A DNA stretch of 64,000 nt from Casuarina equisetifolia (Eukaryota; Streptophyta; Magnoliopsida; Fagales; Casuarinaceae). How positions within the stretch are numbered: position 1 is the first letter of the stretch; each line of letters opens with the position of its first letter. Below, in pieces: positions 1 through 11,568 of this stretch. The DNA lies in NCBI GenBank assembly GCA_028551475.1, contig CM052354.1:13973258-14037257 (forward strand), written 5' to 3'. The notes under the pieces were generated by a model. That model was not told where the DNA came from, ran no database searches, and saw nothing but the letters and a program-made list of their open reading frames with translations. The translations under genes and the position numbers were made by a program.

Positions 1-1376
1 CTTTAGTAGGGACCATACACAACATCTCCCCTATAAAGATACACAAGCAAATATGTGTGGGGTAAGGAAAAACATTAGCTTCATGGAGGAAATCTAACCC
101 AAGGACTAGCTTATAGTCATCCATTGTCACCATTGTTAGATCTACTTTCCCCCTCCATTTCCTAACATGCAAGTCCATACCTTGGATGATTCTAGCAATT
201 GGCCATGAAGTGTTTTTCACCGTCTTTAGTGAATCAATATCTTTCTTCACCGAGAAACCTAACTTCTTGGTTTCTCTAGGTGTAATAAAATTATGGGTTG
301 CAGCTAAGTCTACCATTTCTTTGGCATTCTTGTTGTTGACTGCACATTCTACGTACATCAAAGATCTCATAGTAGATCTCGGGGCCTTCCCTTCCATTGA
401 ATTAAACATCTAAAGGGCTGCCATATACCCCTCCTCTATAGGGGTCTCCTTTGGAACCATGTCTTGCTCCATTGCATTTAACGGTCCCTTCTTTGGACAA
501 TCTCTCATATAATGAGCGCCTTTGCAAATAAAGTAAGAAAGATTACCTTTCTTCTTGTCACCATTACGACTAGAAAATGGTCTATTACCATCACTCCAGT
601 TGAACAAGGTTCCATTCTAATTGAATGAGGGTCGACTCCCTCCATCTCTCCCTAAACTATCATTCTAGGTAAGTGGTCTAGACGAAACTTTGATTTGCCT
701 CCAATCCAACAAGGATTTTTACAATAGAAATAGCTTGATTTAGCTTGTTCACTTCTCATTTCTCTATTTGGTCCTTTGCCCACTTAGAAAGGCCATTCAT
801 GAAGAAGAACAAGAGAGTCTTCTCTGGCACATTCTTGAGGTATAGAGTTGCCTCAGTAAATGTTTGCACATAGGCTTGTAGAGTTGTGGTGTTCCTTAAA
901 TCCTGCAATGTTTCATGAGCCTTCTAGTCTATATTCTTGGGAAGGAATTTATTTTTCAATGCCTTCTTAAATGCCTTATAAGTGTTGATCCCTTCCTCCC
1001 CATTTTCTGCCTCTTGACATTTCCTACTTCACCATAAATTAGTACTATAAATGAGATACTAAGAAGTAGTTTGTACCTTACCCGATCATTTGTGATATTA
1101 GCAATCACAAAGTATTGCTCCATATGCCATAGGAAGTCTTCAAGTTCTGTTGCATCTTTTTTTCCACCATAGCTCTTCAGCTTGGGGATATTGCCATAAG
1201 AAACAACAATAAAAACAACTCTTGTTTAAAGTTGTTCTACAACTCCCTTAAACTCCAAAAATTGTTCCAAAACTTCCTTAAGCTCTTGGACTTGCTTAGA
1301 GGATCTTTTCAACTCACACTACTTGTTCCTAAATACAAGAAACATAACCTTCTAGCAAATTTAGCCTTTCCTCCAT
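1..1376 (-). pseudogene. Gypsy gag-protease remnant (element A1, cut by window edge)
   Basis: This is the 5' part of a Ty3/Gypsy polyprotein read from about 1376 (ATG at 1376-1374) toward the left edge. The N-terminal gag part is shifted between frames. Near 500-526 lies a zinc-knuckle remnant, ICKG-x-H-x4-C. Its first cysteine is replaced by tyrosine, while the sister copy at 5174-5212 keeps C-x2-C-x3-H-x4-C. Below position 400 a retropepsin-like segment follows, whose D-S-G-A-T active site reads D-L-A-A-T, so the protease is predicted dead. The order gag, knuckle, protease and the close match to 4650-5720 show it is the same family as element A2. Reverse transcriptase and the rest would lie outside the window. 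Confidence 0.8.
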
Positions 1377-1489
1377 GGATGCCATTGTTTCGGCTTGCAT
1401 GCTTTTTCACTTTGCCCCCTAGGGCTGGTGTTGTGATTCTCCTACACCTTCGAACACCATCATATGAAGTAGGCCTACCTGAAGAGTTA

Positions 1490-1502
1490 GGCTCTAATAC
1501 CA
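1490..1502 (-). other. Primer-binding site of element A1 (tRNA-iMet type)
   Basis: The minus strand reads TGGTATTAGAGCC, one base from the usual plant initiator-Met primer site TGGTATCAGAGCC. It begins two bases inside the LTR end, which fixes the orientation and marks the neighbouring LTR as a 5' LTR. Confidence 0.85.
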
Positions 1503-1504
1503 CT

Positions 1505-2146
1505 TGTAACAGACTTGGAGAAATCCATTCGACACTTAGGTCTCAACAATGAATTGAGTTAGCCTTCTAACTAGGATCACTCTTATGAAAGAGTTTTTAA
1601 AGAACTCACAAGGAAAAGACAAGGAACAAGAAGAAAGCTTGAGTGTTTGAGTGAGGAGAAAGGAACTAGAAGGTTCCTTTATATAGGAGTTAGCCTTCTT
1701 GTAGGAATTAAATAGACCATTAGTTACACATTTATAGCATCGTGATAAATGTGTAAACATTACATAAGATTCAAATGAGGTTCATCAAATTGAGATTATA
1801 TAATTCTAAACTATCAAGATACTTATAAAGAGATAACGTTACAATAATAAATAATGAATTTTAACCATCATCTTATTGAATATAAGAGTCATTACATGTT
1901 CAAATCAATAGGTAACGTTCCCCTATTAAAGAGGTCAATTAACTTCTCATAAATAAAAGCAACATAAATACAAAAGGAATAAAATGGGGCACTACCTAAG
2001 TGGATGACCCAACAACAAGGAAACTAGGTGGGTTAGACTCATACTCACTAACTTAGTCCATCGGCTCTTACTACCAATCTAGGACATAGAAGTTTAGCTC
2101 GTACTTGCTTGGCCAACCTGTTGGCCCATACTGCTAGTCCAGAACA
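1505..2146 (-). repeat. 5' LTR of Gypsy element A1
   Basis: On the minus strand it starts TGTTCTGGACTAG and ends GTCTGTTACA, about 642 bp. It is homologous to the plus-strand LTRs at 4100-4643 and 8686-9343. Like them it carries a short AT-rich promoter-like stretch followed by a CT-rich leader. The expected TSD copy would start at 2147 (ttagc); its partner lies left of the window. Confidence 0.85.
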
Positions 2147-3110
2147 TTAGCCTTTGATCAATCCCTTTTGAAATTCATCCTAATGGCTCAAAATTAGCCC
2201 GATTTCATTCCCACCCAACCTGTTGCCTTTATTCATATTGGGAACATCTCAATTTTAGCTACCACCATCCATCTTGAAGGGCCCAATTACTTGGTTTAGG
2301 AAGCCAAGATTTTTCCTTACTTGCATGCCATAAAATTGCTTCCTATCATTGATGGATCCCTCTCTTGCCTTGCTGAATTTGCCACCACCACCGATGTTGA
2401 TAGCTCCACTATTTGGGTTACAATTACCTAGAATGGCTGAAGTGAAATCAAACTGCCCTTGGATTGTTGTTGAACACTTGCTTTAATGCTATCGTTAGCC
2501 AACTAACAAAATAGGAGACATCAACTAACATTTGGCATGCCCTCGCCATAGAGTTTGTTGCCCAAAGCTTCACTTGCGCTTCCAACCTCTGCCTCTCTCT
2601 CCAGGTCATTACTAAGGGGCCATGTTCAATGTTTGAATTCCTCCAAGAGATCAACTCTTTGGTGGATGAGCTTGGTGGTATGGATGAGGTCATTTCAAAC
2701 AATGAATACCTAACCCATCTCTTTTGTAGTCTTGGCACTCCCTGCACCCGTTTGGTGATGGTGATCTTGGTGCACACCAACACTAACAACCTTACCTATG
2801 AAGACCTCCATGGTCTCTTCCTTACTTAGGAGGCCAAACTTAAGTTGGCAAAATGATCTCGCACCACCAATGTCACATTCTCAATGGCCTAGAACCTACT
2901 TCCTCATCCTTGGGTGGTGGTTCAGATGCATACTTGCACCCAAATACAACGCCAGATGACTCCAACCACTAACCTCCAAGCCTTTCCTCCACCAGTGGGC
3001 ATACATTCACCCATGATGGCAATAATTGCCATTGTGCCCGTCATTTCCAAATCTATCATCGTACAAGCCATTGTGCCACCACCTATTAGGCTTGCTACAA
3101 CCCGTTAGCC
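2147..3110 (+). pseudogene. Copia gag remnant (element N1)
   Basis: From an ATG at 2183 the plus strand encodes a Copia-type gag with frame changes and stops. The N-terminal signature of the family, L-x-G-x-NY-x-VW-K (here LEGPNYLVW), is readable near 2275-2300. It is followed by a helix-rich capsid-like region to about 2830 and a Pro/His/Gln-rich tail. The preceding 36 bases are leader. The 5' LTR must lie left of the window, because element A1 inserted into this leader. The pieces at 3220-4099 and 9344-12140 are the same element. Confidence 0.7.
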
Positions 3111-3219
3111 ATGGCCTACAAGCCCACAAGGCCTGCAAGCCCCTCATTGCCGTATTAGAATATTGCATAAGGCCCGTAAGCCTATAGCCTAGATTAGTCT
3201 GCCACTTCAAGCCTTTACT

Positions 3220-4099
3220 TTGATGGGCCTCTCTCAGCCTAGACTAATGTGGACTGGTTCCCTGATTTAGGCACAACCAATCACATTACATATAAACCCA
3301 TGGGCCTTGACCCACTACTTCCATACCAAGGTGAAAATCAAGCAATTGTTAGTGATGGGGAGGCCCATCACCCACACATGTAACTTTCCAACCTTAATAA
3401 TCTTAATATCTCCAATGTTTTTATGGTTCCAAATATTTCAAAAAATCTATTATCTGTTTCTCAATTCACTAAGGACAACAATGTGCATTTATATTTTACC
3501 CTAGTTTTTGTGTTGCATAACACCTCTTTAAGGGCTAAACACTGCTTCAAGGTCCATTTGATCGTAGCCTTTGTTGCCTTCAACTAAATAAATTGAAGCA
3601 CAAGACCAGTGCACTTTCTTTATCTTGTAATATGTCTAAAAAATAGCAACAATGTCTAAGGCATGATTCTTTCCCTATTATACTCAAAGTGCTCCAAAAT
3701 AATAAAATAAATTTTGAAGACAATTTTCCTATTACTTGCAATGCCTATTGAATTAGTAAAAGTGCCAAGCATATGCATCCCCCAACAAATCACAAATCTT
3801 GGAGCCCATTTGATCTTATACATTTTGAGATTTGGGGACCTACCTCATTATTATCTCAATCAGGCAACAAATATTATATTGCCTTTATATATGATTTTTC
3901 CAAATTCACTTGGATTTATACCTTCTAATCTTGCACTCAATTTCTCTCCATATTTGAACAAATTTTCCTTCTTGTAGAAAATCAATGTGGTTTAAAAATC
4001 AAATCCATTCAATGTGATGGTGCTACTGAGTTTACCTTTACAACTTTTACTTCTAAGCTCTCACAATTAGGCATTTACCAATGCCTTTCTAGTCCTTAT
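3220..4099 (+). pseudogene. Copia protease and N-terminal integrase remnant (element N1)
   Basis: The stretch near 3250-3300 reads as the Copia protease active-site region with the usual D-S-G-A-S/T replaced by D-L-G-T-T. Next comes the conserved VPNISKNLLSVSQF-type block (3415-3470), a GAG-pre-integrase region and the start of the integrase core (3830-4095). Several frameshifts and stops are present. The frame breaks at 4099, inside the integrase motif that normally reads S/C-P-x-T-P-x-QNG, and resumes at 9344 with A-P-Y-QNG. The 5.2-kb element A2 is inserted between. Confidence 0.75.
4095..4099 (+). repeat. Target-site duplication of element A2 (left copy)
   Basis: CTTAT at 4095-4099 pairs with CTAT at 9344-9347 (one T lost). 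Removing 4100-9343 plus one copy restores a continuous Copia integrase reading. Confidence 0.7.
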
Positions 4100-4643
4100 T
4101 GTTCTGGATTGGCAGTACGGGCTGACTTGCTAGCCAAGCAAGTACGAGCCAGACTTCTGTGTATTGGACTAGTAGTATAGGCTAATGGATTGAGCTAGTA
4201 AGTACAAGTCCAACCCACCTAGTTTCCTTGTTGTTGGGTCATCCACTTAGATGGTGCCCCGTTATATTATTTCCTTTTGTATTTTCACTACTTTTATTTA
4301 CAATAATGTAACTAACCTCTCTAATAGGGGAAATGTTACTTATCAATTTAAAAATGTAACGACTCTAATATTCAATAAGATGATAGTTACAATTCATTAT
4401 TTATTATTGTAACGTTAACTTTTTATAAGTATCTCAATGGTTTAGAATCATAAAGTGTCTCAATTCAATGAACCTAATTTGAATAATATATAATGTTTAC
4501 ACATTTATTATGATGCTTTAAATGTGTAACCAATAATCCATTTAATTGCTACAAGAAGGCTAACTCCTATATAAAGGAAATCTCCCAATTCCTTTTTCCT
4601 CACTCAAACACTCAAGCTTTCCTCACATTCTTTATATTTTCTT
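4100..4643 (+). repeat. 5' LTR of element A2, 3' end deleted
   Basis: It starts TGTTCTGGATTGG and aligns with 8686 onward until ACTCAAGCTTTCC...TATTTTC at about 4643. The last ~100 bp present in the 3' LTR (to TTTGTTACA) and the primer site are missing. Confidence 0.85.
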
Positions 4644-5720
4644 AAGGTACAAGCTACTTCTTATTATCTCACCCATAGTGCTAATGTGTGGTGGCATAGG
4701 AAATGCCAAGAAGTAGAAAATGGGGAGGAGTCAATTGACACCTATAAGGTGTTTAAGAAGGCATTGAAGAAGCCAATTCCTTCCCAAAAATATGGACTAG
4801 TGAGCTCATAAAACATTGTGGGATTTGAGGCACACCACAACCTTACGAGTGTATGTGCAAGCTTTTATTGAGGTAACACTATACCTCAAGGATGTGTCAA
4901 AAAAGATTCTCTTGTTCTTCTTCATGAGTGGTCTTCAAAAAACGGCAAAGGATAAGATAGAGAAATGAGATCTAAGAAAGCTAAATCAAGCTATCTGTAT
5001 TCTGGAATCCTTGCCAAATTGGAGATGAGTTGAAATTTCATCTAGACCACATGCTTGCAGTGATAGGGGGAAATCGACCCTTATTCAATTAGAATGGAGC
5101 CTCATTCAATTGGAATGGAGGTAATAGGCCATCTTCTAGTCACGATGGCGACAAAAAGAAAGGTAATCTCTCTTGCTTTATTTGCAAAGGCTCTCATTAT
5201 ATGAGAGATTGTTCAAAGATAGGATTGTTGAATGTTGTGGAGCAAGATGCAATTCCAAAGGAGACCCTAGTTGAGGAGGGGTATATGATGGCCATTCAGA
5301 TGTTTAATTTGATGGAAGGAAAGGCCCCAAGATTTGCTGCAAGATCTTTAATGTACGTGGAGTGTGTAATCAATAATAAGAATGCCAAACAATGATGGAT
5401 TCGACTACAACTTATAACTTCATTATACCCAGAGAAGCCAAGAAGTTGAGTCTCTCAATGAAGAAGGATATTGATTCAGTGAAGATGATGAAAAACACTC
5501 CATGGCTAGTGGCTGGAATCACCCATGAAGTGGACTTGCATGTTAGCAAACAGAGAGGGAAGGTGGATCTAATAGTGGTGGCTATGGAAGACTACAAGCT
5601 AGTCCTCGGGTTAGATTTTCTCCACGAAGCTAATGCTTTCCCTTACCCACACATAGTTGTTTGTGTATCTTCACAAGTGACATATCGTGTATGGTCCCCA
5701 CTAAAGCAATGGATCTAGCA
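4644..5720 (+). pseudogene. Gag and protease of Gypsy A2
   Basis: The gag lacks its start because of the deletion at 4643. A complete zinc knuckle, C-F-I-C-K-G-S-H-Y-M-R-D-C, lies at 5174-5212 for RNA packaging. Two overlapping frames follow (5201-5395 and 5392-5718). The second holds the protease, where the catalytic D-S-G reads D-S-T and is followed by the LGLDFLHEAN block typical of chromovirus proteases at 5595-5640. The frame ends in a stop at 5718. It is not functional as it stands. Confidence 0.8.
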
Positions 5721-5734
5721 TAAAGGAATCTTTC

Positions 5735-7230
5735 GGTGATGCAATTGAAGAAGGACATCCAAAATGGCAAATAGAATTATCTTGCCATATTGAAGGAGGA
5801 GAAGGAGACTATGAAGAAAGACAATCTTCCTCAAGTTGTTCATGATCTCCTTAAAGAAAATAAGAATGTGATGCCTTCAGAGATGTCAAAGCAATTACCT
5901 CCTACGAGGGAAGTTAATCATGCAATTAAGTTGGAACCGAGGACAAAGCCTCTAGTAAAGGCCCTTTATCAAATGTCCATACTTGAGTTAAAAGAACTCA
6001 AGAAATAATTGAAGGCATTGCTTGATGTGGGATATATTCGACCTCTGAAAGCACCATATAGAGCATTGGTGTTGTTCCAAGCCAAGAAAGATGGATCCAT
6101 GCATCTATGCATTGATTATTGGGTGTTAAACAAGATAACTATAAAAAAAATACCCTATTCCTTTAATAACAGATTTGTTTGATAGGTTGGGTCATGCTCA
6201 TTACTTTACAAAGGTGGAATGTGGTGGGGATATCACCAAGTTCGGATTGCTATTGGAGATGAGTCAAAAGCCACATGTGTGACATAGTACAATTGTTTTG
6301 AATGGTTGGTCATGCTGTTTGGTTTAACCAATGCCTTGGCGACATTCTGCACTTTGATGAACAACTTAATCTATCCTTATTTGGACAAGTTTATAGTCAT
6401 ATACTTGGATGACATTATGGTGTATAGCAAATCCTTGGAGGAGGATGTAGAGCACTTGAAGGTATTGTTCAAGGTGCTATAAGAAAACAAGTTGTACTTG
6501 AACAAGGAGAAATGTTCCTTTGCTCAGGAAGAAGTGGACTTCTTTGGTTATATGATCAAGCAGAGAACCTTAAGAATGGATAAGGCTAAAGTGAAGGTGA
6601 TCCAAAAGTGGGAAGCTCCTTCAAAGGTAACTAAGTTGAGATATTTTTTGGGTTTAATCAACTATTACAGACGCTTTATTATAGGGTTCTCGGCAAGAGC
6701 CACACCTTTAACGGAGTTATTAAAGAAGCCAAGACTTAAGATTGGATAGAAGCATGCCAAAAAGCCTTTGAAGACTTAAAGGTTGTTATGACAAAAGAAC
6801 TAATGTTGGCATTACTAGATTCCTCTAAACAATTTAAGGTACATTTAGATGCTTTTGATTTTTTTATTAGAGGTGTACTCATGTAGGAGGGGCATCTCGT
6901 TGCTTTCGAAAGTTAGAAGTTAAATAAGGTAGAGTGTAAGTATACAGTCTAGGAGAAGGAGATGATGGCCATAGTTCATTGTTTAAGGATGTGGTGTCAC
7001 TCCTTACTTAGCTTGTGGTTCTTGATCTAGACATATAATATGGCCATGAGTTATTTTCAAACTTAAAAGAAATTATCTCCAAAGCAAGTTAGGTGGCAAG
7101 ACTTTCTTGTTGAGTTTGACTACATGATGGAGTGCAAGTTAGGGAGAAGTAATATGGTTGTTGATGCTTTCATCCAAAAAGTCAAGTTGGCTGCCATGAG
7201 TGTAGCTGTGGGAGACACACTACAGCTTAT
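5735..7230 (+). pseudogene. Reverse transcriptase and RNase H of Gypsy A2
   Basis: Readable blocks in order are: the RT entry segment ending in Y-Q-M-S (about 5965), the KKDGS...CIDY block (6090-6120), and the FGL-TNA-x-A-F block (6320-6350). These are followed by the catalytic YLDD at 6402-6413 with I-M-V-Y-S after it, then LGLINYYRRFI (6650-6680) leading into RNase H to about 7200. In-frame stops occur at 6006 and several later points, and frames shift at least twice. Catalytic YxDD is retained, but the protein is broken. Confidence 0.8.
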
Positions 7231-7329
7231 ATGAGAAGGAATGACCTACGATTTTGTGGCCAAACAACTAGAGCAACTTGTGAAAGAGGGCAAAACAAAG
7301 CAATTATAGATAGAAGACAAACTGCTCTA

Positions 7330-8685
7330 CACAAAGGGAAAGTGTTTGTACATGCCTAAGTGGAAGAACCTCTGACAAAAGCTCATTAAGGAATGCCATG
7401 ATAGTAAATGGGCTAGGTATCCTGGACAATAAAGGATGAGGGCTCTTATCGAACCCTTATATTTTTGGCCTGGTACACATAATGAGATTAAGCTTTTTGT
7501 TAAAACTTGTCTTGTTTGCCAACATGATAAGTCCGAGTGGAAAGCTCTTGGGGGATTACTAGAACCCCTACTGATACCAAGTTGTCCATGGGAGAGCATC
7601 TCCATGGATTTTATCATTGGACTACCAAAGGTTGACTAGTGTAGATCGATCCTTATAATGGTGGACCGGTTTTCCTAGTATGCTACCTTTGTATCAGCCT
7701 TATGGTGTGTCCAATGGAAGTCATAGTCCAACTCTTCTTCAAACACCTGGTGAAGTACTAAGGACTACTGTGGAGCATTATTAGGGATAGAGATCCACGC
7801 TTCATGAGTAGACGATGGAAGGAACTATTCAAATTATTGGGCTCAGAATTGCAGTTCTTTATAAGTTTCCACCCTCAAATAGATGGGCAAACAAAGAGGG
7901 TGAATAACCTTGTAGAGCCTAAGGTGTTTTGTGAGCGAGAACTAGAAAGATTGGGTGAAGTTGATGGATGAAGCCCAATTTTCCTACAACTTGTAGATGA
8001 GTGAGTCCACAAAGAAAAGCCCATTCAAGTTAGTGATAGGGTAACAACCATTGACCCCTCTAACCTTGGATTCCAAACCATCAGGTCAATGTCCTAGTGC
8101 TCATAAGATTGCAAAACCTTGGAAGAAAAATGCAAATGTGGCAAAATCCTATTTCAACAAAGCCATTAAACAAATGAAGAAGTGGACCAACAAGAAGAGA
8201 AGGCCAGTTAACTACAATATTAGGGATAAGGTCTTGGTGAAGTTCCTTCCCTATGAATACAAACCTCATCATCCCCTTCATAAAGGATTGGTTCGCAAGT
8301 ATAAGGGACCATTTGAGATCGTGGAGAAGATTGGGAAGGTGGCCTACCAGCTAGATCTCTTATCTAATCTCAAAATCTATATGGTTTTCCAAGTGAGCAT
8401 GTTGAACCTTTTCCATGAAGATAAGGTAGATGCAGAATGGAGCAAGCCAAAGAGGGCTCCTTTAATGATGATGACATCCTTTGAGAAAGATGCAAAGGCA
8501 ATCTTGGCTGATCTCATTTTCCAAAAGAAGAGAATTCCTCCGCAATGATAGTTCTTCATTAAATGGAAGGGACTGCCTAAAAGTGAAGCAACTTGGGAGT
8601 TCAAGGATGATCTCTAGTAGTTTAGAGGTCTCGTTGACAACTACTTAGAGGTGATGAAGGCATTACCAAATTAGGTGGGGGAGAA
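7330..8685 (+). pseudogene. Integrase and chromodomain of Gypsy A2
   Basis: An HHCC zinc-binding region ends in C-L-V-C-Q-H-D-K (about 7507-7535). The core begins with S-M-D-F-I-x-G-L-P-K (7600-7635). The C terminus (8051-8548) carries the GPF/Y module (Y-K-G-P-F-E-I-V-E-K, about 8300-8330). After a stop, a chromodomain-like KWKGLPKSEATWE block follows at about 8560-8600. Chromodomains in this position direct insertion to particular chromatin. A purine tract GTGGGGGAGAA (8676-8685) precedes the 3' LTR. Stops and frameshifts are frequent. Confidence 0.8.
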
Positions 8686-9343
8686 CGTTTTGGACTAGTA
8701 GTATGGGCTGATGGGCTGACCAAGTGAGTACGAGCTAAACTTCTATGTACTAGACTAGTAGTATGGGCCAATGGACTAAGTTGGTGAGTATGAGTTCGAC
8801 TCGCCTAGTTTCCTTGTTGTTAGGTCATTCACTTAGGTAGTGCCCCATTGTATTATTTCCTTTTGTATTTCTGCTACTTTTATTTATGAGAATGTAATTG
8901 ACCTATTTAATAGGGGAAATGTTGCTTATTGATTTAAAAATGTAATGACTCTGATATTTAATAAGATGATGGTTACAATACATTATTTATTATTGTAACA
9001 TTAACTCTTTATGAGTATCTCAATAGTTTAGAATCATAAAGTGTCTTGATTTGATGAACTTAATTTGAATCTTATATAACATTTACACATTTAGAGCATT
9101 ATCACAATGCTCTAAATGTGTAACCAATAATCCATCTAATTCCTGCAAGAAGGAAAACTCCTATTTAAAGGGAACTTCCTAGTTCTTTTCTCTACACTCA
9201 AACATTTAAGCTTTCCTTGCATTCCTTATATTTTCCTTGTGTGCTCTCTAGAAGCTCTCTTGTAAGAATGATCTTAGTTAGAAGGCTGACTTAGTTCATT
9301 ACTGAGACTTGAGTGTCAAATGGATTTCTCCAAGTTTGTTACA
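8686..9343 (+). repeat. 3' LTR of Gypsy A2
   Basis: It runs CGTTTTGGACTAG...TTTGTTACA, 658 bp. The first base of the canonical TG is C here. It matches 4100-4643 and the reverse complement of 1505-2146. Confidence 0.85.
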
Positions 9344-11560
9344 CTATGCTCCCTATCAAAATGGGTTTATAAAATGTAAACATCATCATATAGTTGAAAT
9401 TGGGCTCTCCCTATTTAATCAAGCTCATGTTCCCCTACAATACTGGAACTATGCCTTTAAGACTGTGGTCCACATTATTAACATGTCTACTCTAGTTCTA
9501 AATAACGAGAGACCATGGGATTTATATTTTAAACAATCACCAACAATCTCCTATCTTTGTGTCTTTGGATGTCTTGCTTATCCCTATCTTTAGCCTTATG
9601 CCAAACATAAGCTAGAACCTCATTCTCGCCCATGTAATTTCTTAGGTTATCCACTAGTTACTAGGGTTATTGTTGTTTCTGCCCTTACATAAAGAGGTTC
9701 TTTATTGTTGCAGATGTTATCTTTGACGAGACTTAATTTCCCTTTCAAAACTTGTCTACATTACTTGCTCCATTAGGATATAATTATATCCCATTACAAC
9801 TATCTCTTTTATCACAACCATTCATTATACACAATAATGCCTTTCTCCAGCTTTTGCCTAATGGCCCTACCTCTATAGGTCCTTCTATGCCCCCTTCTCC
9901 AGCACCACCCTAGGTTGCTCCTTCTATTACACCTCCTCCACCATCTCTTCCTCTTCCACCAAGTCATCCCATGTCCACATGCCTTAAAGGTGAAACTATT
10001 TCTATGTGTACCCTAACTCGCCAACATACCTAAGCCTTAACGGCTAGTGCACATCCTTGTAAGGAATCTTCTTGCTTTACTAATGCTAATTCCTCCCCCG
10101 AGTGGCACAAAGCCATGGTTGAAAAATATACTACCTTGATTAAAAATTAGACATAGGACCTTGTTCCTCCCTTGCTTAATACCACACCTATAAGGAACAA
10201 ATGGGCATACAAAGTTAAATTACATTTTGATGGTATGCTTGAATGCTATAAGGCCCATCTAGTTGTCAAAGGTTTTCACAACAACTTGACATTAACTATA
10301 ATGAAACTTTTAGTCCTATGGTCAAACTCATCACCATTCACACTTTACTTTCACTGGCATACTCTAAAAAAGGTTAGACTATTAGGCAACTTGATGTTAA
10401 GAATGCCTTCTTACACAGTAATCTTGATAAAACTATCTTTATGCACCAACCTTTGGGTTTTGTTGACCCCCACCACCCCAACTTTATTTGTTGCCTTCAC
10501 CATTCCTTATATGGGTTAAAACAATCTCCATGAGCTTGGAATCATCGTTTAACCTAATTTTTACTCAAACTTGGCTTCTCTATCTCTAAGGTTAACCATT
10601 TTCTATTCACACTTCATATAGTGCAATACAATGCCTTTTTACTTGTTTACATTGGCACCAATGATGCCCCACTTACTCATATTTTGACTCAATTACAACA
10701 AGAATTTAACATCAAGGACCTTGATGATCTTCGTTTTTTTCTTAGGCATTGAAGCTCTTCCCACCACCAATGGCCTTATCTTGCATTAGCCCAAATATGT
10801 CCAAGATATCCTTAATTGGGCCCACATGGATTTTGCTCATGCGGTCTTTACACCTTGTACCATTGGTCACCCACCATCTATCCATGATGGTAAACCCTTT
10901 CCTAACCCCACACATTACTGTAGCATTGTGGGTGCTCTTCTATATCTTACCCTTACATGGCTTGATATTGCTTATGCCGTCAATATGGCATGTCATGGAC
11001 GTTTGTCAAAAAAATTCTTTGATTTCTTATAGATATAATACATTACAGCCTTCACATCATGAAATCATCTTCCACTCAACCCTATGCATATTTTGATGCA
11101 AGATGGGCCAACAAGTGTGATAATCAAAAGTCCACTAGTGGGTTTTGCATATTTCTTAGTTCAAATATTATTTCTTGGTACTCTAAAAAACATAAAATAG
11201 TTGCCCACTCCAACGCCAAAGTAGAATTTGAAAGTCTTGTTGATACTATTGTTGAACTTATCTAGATTGTCCATTCTAGCACTAAAGTAGAATTTAAAAG
11301 TCTTGTTGATACTACTACTGAACTTATTTGAATTTATTTACTCTATATTCTCCACCAATTCAGTCTTCCATGCTTTCACCAAACATGTTGAAATTGATTT
11401 TCACTTCATCCACAAGTACATCAAGAATCAACAACTCCACATCCATTTCATTTCCTCAGTTGATCAGATAGTTGACATCTTCACCAAGGGACTCTCTTCG
11501 TCCCACTTTGAAACTCTTCAGACCAAGCTCATGATTTGGTGCAACCTATTAGCTTCCCCT
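9344..11560 (+). pseudogene. Copia integrase C-terminus, RT and RNase H (element N1, continued)
   Basis: The integrase resumes with A-P-Y-QNG and continues to the YLCVFGCLAYPYL block (9550-9593). A Pro-rich linker (9880-9980) is typical between Copia integrase and RT. RT blocks follow: NKWAYKVK (10195-10220), QLDVKNAFLH in another frame (about 10390-10420), and the LYGLKQSP-like block (10510-10535). RNase H is seen from SIVGALLYLTLTWLDIAYAVN (10925-10985) to VDIFTKGLSSSHF (11470-11510). Stops and frameshifts break it into at least seven pieces. A purine tract, AAGGGGGG (11561-11568), follows. Confidence 0.8.
11201..11332 (+). repeat. 66-bp tandem duplication in Copia N1 RNase H
   Basis: 11201-11266 and 11267-11332 are near-identical direct copies (unit contains AGTAGAATTTRAAAGTCTTG). 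66 bp is 22 codons, so the duplication is in frame and repeats the segment carrying AKVEFESLVDT. Confidence 0.85.
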
Positions 11561-11568
11561 AAGGGGGG

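Larger units (their letters stand above)
4100..9343 (+). mobile_element. Gypsy element A2 (chromovirus-like), nested in Copia N1
   Basis: This is an LTR retrotransposon with a truncated 5' LTR (4100-4643), a gag-protease-RT-RNase H-integrase-chromodomain order and a 3' LTR (8686-9343). It belongs to the same family as A1, and the pair flank a Copia segment as inverted copies. A deletion joins the 5' LTR at about 4643 directly to mid-gag (the AAGGTACAA sequence equivalent to about 1070 in A1). That removes the LTR end, the primer site and the gag start, so the copy cannot move. Many stop codons interrupt the polyprotein. Confidence 0.85.

Noticed and set aside
2448..3210. Minus-strand frames at 2448-2789 and 3007-3210
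   Set aside because: They are antisense to a recognisable Copia gag on the plus strand.
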